Of a stretch of 30,414 nt of DNA, positions 18,891 through 28,713 are shown one piece after another. A model generated the notes under the pieces. The model saw only the letters and a program-made list of their open reading frames with translations, searched no databases and had not been told where the DNA came from. The stretch is from Seminavis robusta. Its lineage: Eukaryota > Bacillariophyta > Bacillariophyceae > Naviculales > Naviculaceae. Positions within the stretch are counted from its first letter, which is position 1. Every line of letters begins with the position of its first letter. Location: positions 1 through 30,414 of the forward strand of contig CAICTM010001375.1 in NCBI GenBank assembly GCA_903772945.1, given 5' to 3'. The position numbers and the translations under genes are program-made.

Positions 18891-20256
18891 TCATGCGATT
18901 CTTTCGGGAGGGGTATCGTCGGAAGAGTCGCTCTTATTGGTAGGCAGACTGCTACTCCCAGAAGAACCACTGAAGACGCCAGCAAGCGAAGCTGCACTTG
19001 GGTAGTTTTCGCCTCTTTCTTCCGTTGAATCTTTTTCAATGGATTCAGGGCTGTCATCCTCTGCACCTTCTCGACGCTGTTCGCCTGGGGCTAGTTCCAC
19101 TCCACCACCTCGATTGCTGTTGCCTGCAGGAGTCTCGGTGCCAACGTCCTGACGAGCAGTGGAGTCCAGAGCACCAGCCAAGTCACCGGTGGGTACGGCT
19201 GGCATCTTGCGGTCATCATCATCGTCGCCGTCTGGCTGGTGTCCCTGGAAGTCAAAAAGACCGTCGCCCGGATGCTGCCCCGATGCCAGCGCTGGAAAGG
19301 AGAAGGCATCTTCCTGGCCCAAGACGGCGCCTAGACCGACAAGCGGTGCTGCGGCTGCACCGCCCGCTGCGACTGCTGCCGCTGCCACCGCTGAGACTGC
19401 GACTTGATTGTACGCCGGCTGCTTAAGATCCTGGCGCTGTTGCTGGCTAGTACGCGGATGTTGGGATTGGTTAGGGGGCGGTTTCTTTTGGGGCGGGAGT
19501 GCCGCTGCTGCCTTTGCTTTCCGCTTCTTCTCTGCCCTGATTTCACTTGACAGTTCACTGAGGATCTTGGCTGCCTTCTTCAGGGCTGCGTCCGTCCCCA
19601 CATCATGCCATAAGCTTGCATCCCCCAAATGCGGGTCCGTTCGAGCGAGGAAGCGCCCAGGTGGGTCTCTGTTTCGCCAACTATTCACTAGTTCCTGAAC
19701 TATCAAAGCCTTCTCCTTTCTCGACGCCTCATGGTACCTCTGCGTGTAACCTTCTGCTAGCGTCCGAAACCCGTGATTGCCAACATGGTAGTTCTGTAAG
19801 AGGACAACCTGCAAGTTAGTGACGCGCCTAATGCGCCGCGGACGGACAATGGGATAGCCTCGAAGGCACCTACCGTATCCCCTCCTCTGCCTGATCATGC
19901 AATGGCGATATCGAGTCGAATCATTCGGTGAGCCCGCCGTTCACGACCAAGATACACAAAAACACACGCACATGCAAGGAACCACTCACCGAACATTACA
20001 TCTGTTTCGAGGGACCATAGAGTAGGAAGAAAGGGGAGATTAGAGGGTATTCAGGGAGCATATCGCTGGTCTCCGACGATCCAAGCATGTAGCACAGCTC
20101 CCCTCACATACCATTTTTGCCGGGGTGATCTATCCCTGACAAGTCTTTCTTTTTGTCTTTTTCAGACTTGGAGGGCTTTGCTTCATCCTTCTTTTTGTCA
20201 TCTTTCTTTGCGTCGTCCTTCTTTTTGTCGCGCCCTCCTGAGCCATCCTTCTCCAT
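18891..20256 (-). CDS. DUF6824-domain protein with two microexons, 358 aa
   Basis: Exons (minus) 20256-20112, 20001-19990 (12 nt), 19890-19874 (17 nt) and 19793-18891; introns of 110, 99 and 80 nt, all GT-AG. Joined, residues 48-64 read NDVMFGRGGDTNYHVGN, matching the family signature D-V-x-x-GRGG-x-x-N-x-H-x-GN, which neither long exon contains alone. The domain continues with FRTLAEGYTQRYHEASRKEK, GGRFL-equivalent PGRFLARTDP and LWHDVGTDAALKKAAK (to about 140). The first 48 residues are a Lys/Asp-rich, charged tail. After the domain come a Gln/Pro part, an Ala-rich stretch and an acidic Ser-rich end, all probably disordered. DUF6824 proteins are abundant in diatoms; their role is not established, though DNA binding has been suggested by their basic character (inference). 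Upstream starts before 20256 are possible but non-conserved. Confidence 0.85.
19874..19890 (-). other. 17-nt microexon of the DUF6824 gene
   Basis: GCAGAGGAGGGGATACG lies between ATCAG and GTAGGT. It completes Gly and encodes RGGDT, the core of the GRGG motif, ending on a codon boundary. Confidence 0.75.
19990..20001 (-). other. 12-nt microexon of the DUF6824 gene
   Basis: ATGTAATGTTCG lies between AACAG and GTGAGT. It supplies part of the Asp codon, then Val, Met, Phe and the first base of Gly. It restores the DVMFG start of the signature motif. Confidence 0.75.
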
Positions 20257-20965
20257 GGTGCATGCTCGAGGAGGGGCGAGATACCACAAAATATGGTCTG
20301 AATGTTTCAATCAATCGAATGGGCAGAGACGGACAGGGGGGGACTGGTAGATTGCAGCATTGTATGAAATGAAGACAGTTCCTTTAATAAGGTTTGTTGC
20401 GAATGCATAGTTGTGGCAGTGTTTTAGACGATAGAGGCGGAAGGGGTTCGGTACAGTATGCCATACTGTACTACCGCAGTAGAAAGCGCAGGTGGTTTTC
20501 TTTATCATAGCGTTGGAAACTTGGCAACCAAAGAAGCTTCAAACTGTTTACCGTGCAGAAATACGTAGACTTCTTGCGACAAGTGGGACGAGTGTCAGAA
20601 TTAGACACCAGGAAGATCGCGGGTACGAAGGTAGTTCCGGTAAAGTTAGATTTAATGAGTACTTTTATTTATACAACAAATAGGATTACCGCATCTACCT
20701 TGACGATCAAAGCTGTCTTCACCAAACGTCAGAGATAGTAGTGCAACTGATTGACAAAGAAGCGACAGCGGCAGAGCGGCAGATGCAATCTACAACTACA
20801 ACTACTCAGAAACTAGTATCATAGACATTTTTCGTTTGAGAAAGTATTAGAAACCAGTTGCCATCCCGGCTGGACTGTACAAGTTACAGTCTGGTGCTTT
20901 CTGCTAGGGAGAGGGAACTATTGGATACTCAGAGTACTGAATTACTGGTACAGTAAGTGTACGGT
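20257..20965. other. Gene-free sequence upstream of the DUF6824 gene
   Basis: The first few hundred bases should hold the promoter of the minus-strand DUF6824 gene. A hairpin-like CAGTATGCCATACTG palindrome lies at about 20455-20469. Short open frames have no recognisable domain. Confidence 0.4.
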
Positions 20966-20982
20966 ACAGTACCTGGTACTGT
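20966..20982. repeat. 17-nt near-perfect palindrome
   Basis: ACAGTACC-T-GGTACTGT, with 8-bp arms around one base, in a stretch rich in GTAC words (20938-20982). Confidence 0.7.
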
Positions 20983-20999
20983 GAATGTTTGTTTTTGTT

Positions 21000-21538
21000 C
21001 TTACTGGGGTCAAAAACTCATCAGCGTTAGTCTGGAGTAGAGAAACGTTTGGAGTGTCGTTCCAACGCTCCTGTGCCAGCATGGCCGTGCTTGGAGCACT
21101 TTGGAGCTCCCCTCTCAGCCAATCAGCCTCTCAGGCAATACACTCCAAACTTACATATAAGCAATCTCTAAATTCAGTGCAGCCCTGGGCCTTTCTTACC
21201 CTGCAGCACCATTTTGGCCCCTCAGATTGTTTCTAACAAAACAAGCCAATTTCTGCATAGAAGACTTTCTTACTATGCTTCTAGGTCAAGCAGAGCAGTA
21301 CTTGGATACTGTACACCCAGTGCACCTGGGCCTTTTGGTCCAACTTGCTCAGGACTCGAAAATTGGGTTGGATCAAATAGAGGTGGACATCACTTTCAGA
21401 AAATTTTGCAGATTTAGGCCCAAGTTTGAAGCAATTTCATTGTGTCAGACTAGTAGTATTTCTAAGGCTTTGAGTTCTCAATACTGGGAAAATTTCTTAC
21501 AAGTCTGTGATATTGCAGTACAAAGAATTTCTTAACAT
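21000..21538 (+). pseudogene. Possible decayed coding sequence
   Basis: A frame open from 21227 to 21535 reads with a protein-like alternation of hydrophobic and polar residues (e.g. FCIEDFLTMLLGQAEQYLD), but it has no ATG start, and upstream pieces lie in other frames. I recognise no family. It could be a transposon remnant or chance; the call is weak. Confidence 0.2.
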
Positions 21539-21735
21539 TTGCTAAATCTCAGGGCTCGCTTAGTTGTGAAGTTTCTTATGTTCGAGTTTGGAGTATACCT
21601 TATTACTGAAAACCATCTTTCCACCTTTCCACCTTTCCACGTGATAATAACCCCTACATTGGGAAAAGGTACTTTAGCTGAATTTGCGTGGCCATTCTGA
21701 ATCAGGGTTCTGGCCTTGAGTATTCTTGTTCTATG

Positions 21736-21811
21736 AGATCTTGCGACATCCCTAAAACCATTCAAGAGATCTTGCGACATCTCTAAAAGCACTCAAGAGA
21801 TCTTGCGACAT
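21736..21811. repeat. 31-bp tandem repeat carrying AGATCTTGCGACAT, three copies
   Basis: AGATCTTGCGACAT starts at 21736, 21767 and 21798, an exact 31-bp period. The first two intervals are similar (CCCTAAAACCATTCAAG and CTCTAAAAGCACTCAAG); the third copy has only the core. Two more copies of the same 14-mer lie about 450 bp to the right. Confidence 0.9.
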
Positions 21812-22248
21812 CTACACTACGGTAGCTACAACATGTAGTAAGAGCACGGTAAATACGGTACCGGTAGACAACAACGAGACTAAAAATTATTCTATCTATT
21901 CCTATTCTAGTAGAGGAGAAAAAGCAACGAGACCTTCTCTTCCACCAAATATTCATCGGATGAATGATTCCACTGGCAAAGCGCCCCCCACACGAGCACA
22001 GTACGGGAGAAATTCGGACATGCCACTTCTTCGCTCCTCCTCTAGAGCTAGCTAGGCACGGTGTACCGTACTTGCTGCTTTTGACGCCCTGACCACCCCC
22101 GATCCCTGGATAGCTGGATAGAAAAGCGAGATCTAGAGTGTTTGAAGAGCTGTTTGAAGTGGGTCTCATGGTTCGACTAGCTAGTAGTCAGTTACAGCTG
22201 CCAGGTCAGGCCTGCCTTCCGGTTGGGGAAGAATCACTGTTCGCTGAG

Positions 22249-22294
22249 AGATCTTGCGACATTTCTCCATCCAAGAATTAAGATCTTGCGACAT
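22249..22294. repeat. Second pair of AGATCTTGCGACAT motifs
   Basis: The same exact 14-mer starts at 22249 and 22281, 32 bp apart, in the same orientation as the 21736 array. The spacer (TTCTCCATCCAAGAATTA) differs, so the core is better kept than its surroundings. Confidence 0.9.
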
Positions 22295-22574
22295 CTCTCT
22301 AGCTAGCCAAAGGATAAACATATTTTCAAACCGCTTTGCTAGCTTCCCGGATTTCAGAAGTTGCTTCAGTGCTTCCCTTGAGTCATTTGAGGGAAGGTGT
22401 TGTTTCCGATTGATTGAAGAATGATTCGATGGATCATCCATCATTCAAGAGAGCCCCGTGCAAGTGCTGTATTAAGCTTTGTCTCGGGAGTCGGGAGCCT
22501 TGTACATGTACGTGTACCGGTGGCGCACAAGCGCGGGTAATATACCGGTATCGGGAACGGCCTGATGAAACTTT

Positions 22575-22780
22575 GCACAGCGATACTAGCTAGAGCTAGC
22601 TTGTAGCTAGTAGCTCCAATGTAGTAGCTGGATGAAAGAGCTGAGCATCAGAGGATACTAGTAGTCGCACCGTGCTCGGGATTCGACTCTCACGCACGCA
22701 CTATATTGGTAACGAGCAAACTACTTGCACAAGGTACTACTAGTAGTACAGGTAGATAGCTGTTAACTGTACCGGTAGCC
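22575..22780. repeat. CTAG/TAGC-rich stretch
   Basis: Overlapping CTAGCTAG, GTAGCTAGTAG and ACTAGTAGTAC words make many short palindromes. No gene is present. Confidence 0.55.
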
Positions 22781-22823
22781 GGCAGAACTATTTGAGACAG
22801 AATCTTAAATACTTTCACAGATT

Positions 22824-22853
22824 CGATTCGATTCGTTGCATCGAATCGAATCG
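22824..22853. repeat. 12-bp inverted repeat of the GATTC motif
   Basis: CGATTCGATTCG (22824-22835) is the exact reverse complement of CGAATCGAATCG (22842-22853) across a 6-nt loop. Confidence 0.85.
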
Positions 22854-23280
22854 CAGATCTGAAACCATCGCCACAGCGAATGCTAAAAAGTTTATACTAG
22901 CTAGCTAGCTAGGCAGATCTGCAAGCACATGTTGAAGCATCCAAACCACAGAGCAGTCGGAATAAGTTGCCGGTTGATGAGTAGCAGGCTTACGGATCCT
23001 TTGTGTTGCGAAACTTTCGAAACACCCCGTCTCTCTCTCCTCATAGTCCGTTGCCTCCATTCTCAAGGCTTGTCCAATTACAAGCATTCATTAGAAACTA
23101 AAAGTTTGGTTACCTAGATCACAATCAAATGCGCAAAACTTTGCCTTTGTCGTTCTGTTTACAACTCCAAGCTGCGGATTCCAAGGCGGCCGACAGCAAA
23201 ACGATACAAGGCAGATCTGGAACCAACAACTACCATTGCCACAGGTTGCAGATCTACAAGTAGAAGCATCCAAAGCATGG
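22852..23280. repeat. Decayed duplication around GCAGATCTG
   Basis: GCAGATCTGAAACCATCGCCACAG (near 22853) resembles the stretch from 23211 (GCAGATCTGGAACC... then CATTGCCACAG), and TTGAAGCATCCAAA near 22932 resembles TAGAAGCATCCAAA near 23260. Both copies lie beside GATTC-type repeats. The second has lost the intervening CTAGCTAG run. Confidence 0.5.
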
Positions 23281-23286
23281 CGTATT

Positions 23287-23311
23287 GAATCGAATCGAAT
23301 CGAATCGAATC
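23287..23311. repeat. (GAATC)5 microsatellite
   Basis: Five perfect GAATC units. The same pentamer makes up the inverted repeat at 22824-22853. Confidence 0.95.
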
Positions 23312-23650
23312 AACTAACGCACATAGAAAGGTGGCAAGCAAGTCTTGGATGATCAAATATTGAAATAGCCCGTAGTGTCATACGATTTTAGCCTTGAGAT
23401 AACTTGCTCTGCTCAATCCACAATCCATTCTTATGAAGCTGGTGTATCACTCCATCAACATAACTGCATCTTACAGGTAGCTGACAAGTGAAAGATCAAG
23501 CAAGCAAGGTCCAAACACCTGTGCAGGAGCTGCATGTAGCTCATTCTGAGCGATCCCCAAGAGCTTGTACTACGTACCAGAAGCTGGCTGACCCTTCGTG
23601 TTGTACTGCGATGGCCCTGCGGTGTGATTCGTAACACTGAACCTACCGGT

Positions 23651-23936
23651 GCAGTGATGCTAGAGCTACGCTCCGGCAATCAATGTTCGAAAAAGACTAA
23701 CAGTGCATGTGCATGGCACCATGTGCCTCGTGCCTCATTCATTATCGCAGGAAACCGAACGCCGTAATGCAATTTCGGAAAGCACAGAACAAACTTTGAA
23801 AACAATTGTGAACGGCCCCCGTACCGTACAGTGATGGTAGCGTACCCACGGCAATTAATGTTGGATTGAAACTTACCATACACGTGCCTCCTTGAACCTC
23901 GCAGGAAACCGAAACGCCATAGTTTGGAAAGCAGAG
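23651..23936. repeat. Diverged direct duplication of about 110-140 bp
   Basis: Copy A (about 23651-23788) and copy B (about 23829-23936) share CAGTGATGSTAG, CGGCAATYAATGTT, CACGTGCCTC-like and TCGCAGGAAACCGAA blocks in the same order, with gaps of different length between them. An old tandem duplication is the simplest reading. Confidence 0.65.
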
Positions 23937-23967
23937 AGTTGTGACTGTTGTGACCCTTCAAGGCTGA

Positions 23968-24503
23968 ATTCCAGACGTCACAGAAAACTTGCAGCTGGCA
24001 GAGCTACTGAAGCTGTTTCGCAAATTCAATCAGCGTCCTACGGAATGTGGTTGCGGCGGTGACATGGCGGGCATTCCAGTTGGTCAGTCTCTTCTAAATC
24101 ACTTACCTTTGGTGGAATAATTGAGGCCCGGGAACGAGCTCTTTACACTGAATTGGAGTGGTTTATGAAGTCCTATTCTGTCATGCAATTGGTAACAGCA
24201 GTTCCTTTCATGGTGGCAAGCGATAGTGCTGCTGATATTGAAGAAGGACCACAGGTGTCGCTTGCCTAGGTTCTTTTCGGCTATTATTGTGTTCAGATTG
24301 TTGTCAAGTGTTCTGGACCAGTGTTTGGGATGGTGCCAACTTCATACTGGTTTGATCACCCCGCTGTCTGCTCAAACATCTGTCGCATCTGTCGGAGTCC
24401 TATGACAGATCAACATGGGCCACATACACCCACCTGTGTGATTATGAATCAGCCACCAACAAGAGTGCAGGTTGCCTTAATTATGAAGGCTGAACCTGAT
24501 TAA
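23968..24503 (+). pseudogene. Possible coding relic in overlapping frames
   Basis: Open stretches without an ATG start follow one another in different frames: 23968-24117 (includes LAELLKLFRKFNQRP and ECGCGGDMAG), 24063-24266 (includes IIEARERALYTELEWFMKSY) and 24321-24503 (includes CSNICRICRSP). Composition is protein-like and the hand-over between frames suggests frameshifted coding DNA, but no family is recognised. Confidence 0.22.
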
Positions 24504-25054
24504 TTCTCTGGCGTCGGACTGGAATGTGATTCTACAAATTGAACTGTGCCAACCATGGAACCTATCAAAAGTCACCAGGATAAGAACCAGGCAATTGATA
24601 CACTCCCTCAGGCTAGATAAGTTGGCAGACAGTCACATGCACAGGCATATGCATGTGGACCATCATTCCAAGTGGTTCTGCTAACGTGAGGAAATACTAC
24701 TCCAATAGAGGGATCTCGTAGAGGTAGCTACCACCCAACGATATCGACTGCAGCTATTTGAGACGAGTGCAAGGTAAAATACAAGGTTCGCTTCTTAGTA
24801 CTTCATAATCTGTGTTGTGAGCCTTGATTGATGCGATCAATAAAGCTTGCTTGTAGCGTGTTAGATCAATGCATCGTGGTAGTTGATCTTGATTCATACG
24901 GAAGTCACCGTGAAACGGTTCGGTGACAGGATGCTTTGTTCCTGTCGAATACTCCAGTTTGCCGTTTCTTTTGGTTTCGGTGAGAACGTGTTCTTATCAG
25001 CGTTCTTTGCGTGTTGATGTTTCCATCGTGTTGACTCATGAAGCATGACTCAAT
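24504..25054. other. Gene-free sequence, possible LTR of the copia element
   Basis: It lies just past the RNase H stop on the minus strand, where a 3' LTR would be expected. A near-palindromic GTCACCGTGAAACGGTTCGGTGAC occurs at 24904-24927. TG..CA ends and a matching second copy could not be found in the window, so no LTR is called. Confidence 0.35.
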
Positions 25055-26097
25055 CTACTCACGGATACTCTGAGTCGTGGGAGGAACTGTAACGCTTTCA
25101 CTCCCCTTAGTGGCGACTGTTGACTCTGAGTGTTTCTTACCGCAATCCTTGGTGTCTCCTGACCAAAACAGTAGTGCATTCAGCATAGGCCATACCAATG
25201 AGTTGTCCCAATGCTTGCTAAGGATGTCTGCAGGGTTAGTAGACCCAGGGCTATGATGGAACCTCAAGATACTTGCAGCAACAGCTTCCCTAGTACGGTG
25301 GCAAGAAAGCGCATTGTGTCTTTTGAGAATCTTGGAGTGAGGCATCGATACGGTGTTGTCTACCGTTTCATTGTCTCCGAACATCATGGTCGGTGTGTCA
25401 ACCATTACTCCCAGGTACCTGAACGTGCTCCGGAGGTCAATGATCTGCTCAGTGGCGGTATGGGCTGCAACATATTCGGATCCAAAGGTTGCGGTCTTGA
25501 CTGTTGACTGTAGTTTGCTGAACCAGTCAATGGGAGTTTTGTTCGTAGATGTAGGACTCCAGTAACTGATCGTCCGCTGATGAGATCATAGTAGAGGTTC
25601 GCATCCTCGTAGGTGGTGAGAACAACTCGTTTGCCCCGAGGTACCGGTGCATTGTGTGGCTGAACTTCTTTGGCACCGTGGTAGCAGGAGTATTTCCATT
25701 CGTACTCTTTCTTGGGAATTGCGGAGTAATCTGGTTCTTCCTTTTGGATGCGTATGATCCCATGTCGCATCTTGGAAAGGTATCCACAGATTCTCTTTAC
25801 TCATTTCAGGTGACCCATTCTTGGTGCTGCTCGGAATCTGGACATTGTCATGGTGGCCGTGGCAATGTCGAATCTTCCGATTTGGATTGCCCACTGTAGA
25901 CTACCGATGAGAGACTGGTATATCTTTTGTGTGTCCATATCGAGTAGCTCTGTTGTGTCGGTCTCTAGATGATCTCCCTTGATGAGTGGGGATGCAACCT
26001 GTTTTGGCATGTGCCAGAAGATTCTTTGGTAGTTGCTGAGCACTTTCTCAATGTACTTGCGAGGTGCATAGCTCAGTACTCCGTTCTCGCTCGTCAT
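25055..26097 (-). pseudogene. Copia RNase H region, frameshifted
   Basis: Pieces 26097-25801, 25770-25405 and 25405-25055 lie in different frames. Visible features are YQSLIGSLQWAIQIGRFDI and SRFRAAPRMGHL (the RT-RNase H connection), EDANLYYD with a catalytic Asp and GRSVTG, and FGDN followed by SKILKRHNALS and NPADILSKHW near the end. These are the expected RNase H Asp-containing motifs and C-terminal signature of diatom copia elements. At least two frameshifts interrupt it. Confidence 0.75.
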
Positions 26098-27223
26098 GGA
26101 AGAAGTCGCATCCTAGATGGAAGCTGATGGCACCCGTTCCCTTGAGTTTGAACTTGTGCTCCCCTTCCAATGCCGCGATGATCTTGTATGCTTCTTTGCT
26201 GACGATGAGGAGGTCATCTATGTATACAGCAATGTATTCGTAGTAGTTCCCTTTGTCTCGCATCCAGATGTCTGATTCGGCCTTTGATGGGAAGAATCCC
26301 ATAGAACGAAGAACATCCGCGAATCGCTCATGCCAGCGTAATCCGGATGACTTGAGTCCGTAGAAGGCACGGCTGATGATGAGGGTGCATCCTTCTCATT
26401 CTCCAAACTCAGGTCCGACAACAATGTATACTTTCTCTTTTGTAAACGACTCCAAGCACGCATTTCCTATATCTGTTGCCCATACCTCGCAATCGTTGAG
26501 CTCTGCGAGAAACGTGAGGATGCGAATCCCACATAATGAGACCACACTGGAGTAGACGGAGTCTACTGGTGTGTCAGTGAGATGTCCTCCAGCGACAAGT
26601 CGTGCTTTGTGTTGTCCATCATGCTTGACTGCATACACCATGTGTACCCGAATTTTCTTCCAATCCGGTCCAGGATTATGTCCCTTTCCTTTGTTGAAGA
26701 AGGTCTCGTACTCATCAATCTGATTGAGTTCAGTCATCTCGGCATCTCTCCATTTGGTGTCTCCATTGCGTGCATCTAATTCCGTGGCTTGGTCATGGTT
26801 GCACGGAACTTGGAATCCGTATATGAAGATGGGCTTGGTTTTGAAGGAGTGAAGCTTTGCTTGGTTAGCCGCTTGTACAAGTCGCTTTTGAGTCTTTGCG
26901 ATCTTCTTGAGTCCAGGTAATTTCCACCCAACTGTGTCTAGTAGACTATGTTCTTCAGCATAGATGGCGACTGTGACTGGATCAGACTCAAGTACTCCCA
27001 ACTTGCTTGTCCTTGGTGGTGAGAGGCTCCCAAGTGATCTCCGCAGTTTCCCATTCAACTTGGACGTTGTATCGTGATCCCTTGTATCGATCCTTATCAG
27101 ATGACTTGATGGGACCTTGGTGATCCAAGATTTTGCGGAACTTCCAAGTGCCATCCCAAGTTTGATCTTGTTCGATGTAGTCCACGATGTCATTGTAGGT
27201 GACGATCTCCTCGTACTCGTCAT
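26048..27223 (-). pseudogene. Copia reverse transcriptase, one internal stop
   Basis: One frame carries EWATDIGNACLES-like DIGNACL (first catalytic Asp), YGLKSSGLRWHERF and YIDDLLIVSK (the YxDD box with both metal-binding Asp). A TGA at 26396-26398 interrupts the frame after GPEFGE, and the frame resumes at once with EGCTLIISRAFYGL. The frame is then lost near 26090, after FFHDE, where RNase H continues in another frame. The upstream part has WRDAEMTELNQIDEYETF and KARLVAGG, typical of the RT start. Retrotransposition function is lost. Confidence 0.8.
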
Positions 27224-27775
27224 TGACTCTGCATTTGAACTTGATCATATTGGGATTTTGCTGAACCTTCTCCTTGTGGTGGTTGACTCTTTCAAAAGGA
27301 TCTTGGCTCTTACTCGAGTGTCATCTTCTGCAGGCAGCATGAGAAATGTCATTTCGATCATCTGTTCAGGAGGTAGTCCTGATTCGGTGGGATTGTCAGT
27401 CCTCATTTGTTGTTTGTTGAAGATGAATGGTTCCTCAGTGCTAGATGATCCTTTCTCAGGTTCGTCATTTTTATGGCTGGCAATGTTGTTGTCATCATCA
27501 TTGACTGTCTCTACTGGGGGCATTTCCCTGAGAGGTGGTTTGTCCATTAGAGTAGACTCTTCTGGAGTGGTCTCCCCTATCTCCCCTTCTTCTTCATCGT
27601 CTGGAAGGTCAAAAGGGCTCTGGTTCATGTCGATAGTAGGCAGTCTAGCATCATCGCCATCTTCGTCTCTTTTAGACCTGACGTATATGCGTTCTGGAAC
27701 TGCTCCTGCTTCGACATCGAGCTTGAGGTTGTTGATCGGGACCTTCCTTCGTGAGTCTGACTGCGACGGGATACA
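26988..27775 (-). pseudogene. Copia segment before RT with chromodomain-like stretch
   Basis: Two frames meet near 27245. The first (27775-27245) encodes an acidic, Glu/Asp- and Pro-rich linker. The second (27248-26988) includes SRYNVQVEWETAEITWEPL, which has the Y-x-V-x-W...TWEPL pattern of chromodomains. Diatom copia elements carry similar sequence between integrase and RT, where it could help target chromatin; that role is inference. The frame shifts again near 27000 before the RT. Confidence 0.6.
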
Positions 27776-28713
27776 GCTTACAATTCAGCTTTACAGCTTT
27801 ACAATTAGCAGGCTTATTCTAGAAAATAATCAATAACTGCGCTCACTTATTTGGAAATACAACTTTAATCTCTTAGATCCCTAGATATCATGCACAATGG
27901 TATTGTCGCATGGTACATGCGAGGTATGAGATGTTACTCATTCTTATTCTTATATGTCTATCCCTATGGTTGTCAATGGAATGATCTATCCCTGGTGCAG
28001 AGCCCAATCTCCACCGGTAGTCCTTCTCTTTATTGCAACTCAACCCCACGCCGTAAGCAATCCCCTTGCTGTTGATTCGCTCGCAAGCATCTTCCATTTC
28101 ATCCTGTTGACGATCGCAATCTCAACAAGGACGTTCATCCTGTCGTGATCGAAATCGGATGAGGATCCTATATACCATGGACTCCTATGGAGTCCACCTT
28201 TTGTCCTGTTGACGATCATAATCTCAATGAGGATCCATTTCTCGACGCTGCAGGACCACTTGTACTGCTACTGCTATACTGCTTATCTCTATCACCGGTA
28301 GACCTTGGCAGATGGCGATCCCATCATCACTCCTCGATCCGTGCTGAAGATGTCGATCGACCGAGTAACAGAATTCAACGAAAAATGAGGCTTGACTGCA
28401 TATATAAGGCTCGGCTTGTGTGTCATGCATTGAGTCATGCTTCATTACCCACTATTATCGATTCGAATCACCTGAGCTTAAGTCTTTTATTGAGTCATGC
28501 TTCAGTTCCTCACTTTTTCATTAACTCGTCGGAGAGGTACATTGATGTTGTTTCGAACGATGTTGTTTCGAACAACGACACGGAAAAGCGATGGAATCGA
28601 TGGAACAAAAACAAACTGCCGATCGATTGGGCATCATCGGAATGTTCTCCCTTGGAGGCATGGAAGCAAGCTTTCTTTAATAAGAGTTGTGAGTTTTGAA
28701 TTGGTTTCAGCAC
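27776..28713. other. Non-copia segment in place of protease and integrase
   Basis: Neither a DTGA/DSGA protease box nor HHCC/DDE integrase motifs could be read on either strand. Internal features: TCCTGTTGACGATC twice (28102-28115 and 28204-28217), an 8-bp hairpin TGGACTCC-TAT-GGAGTCCA (28178-28196), CATATATAAGG (near 28399), ATTGAGTCATGCTTCA twice (near 28430 and 28491), and a 15-bp tandem GATGTTGTTTCGAAC (28544-28573). It could be a nested solo LTR or other insertion. An open frame at 28187-28699 (+) has no recognisable domain. Confidence 0.5.

Noticed and set aside
21736..21811. Possible CRISPR array
   Set aside because: The repeated core is only 14 bp, the spacers are 17 bp and related to each other, and the host is eukaryotic.
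22676..22700. GGGATTCGACTCTC resembling a tRNA T-arm
   Set aside because: No A box, acceptor stem or anticodon arm could be folded around it.
24504..25054. 3' LTR of the copia element
   Set aside because: No TG..CA ends, polypurine tract or matching copy near 28700 or 30000 could be shown.
28187..28699. 170-codon plus-strand open frame in the segment between copia blocks
   Set aside because: Low-complexity and repeat-containing, and not recognised; probably not a gene.
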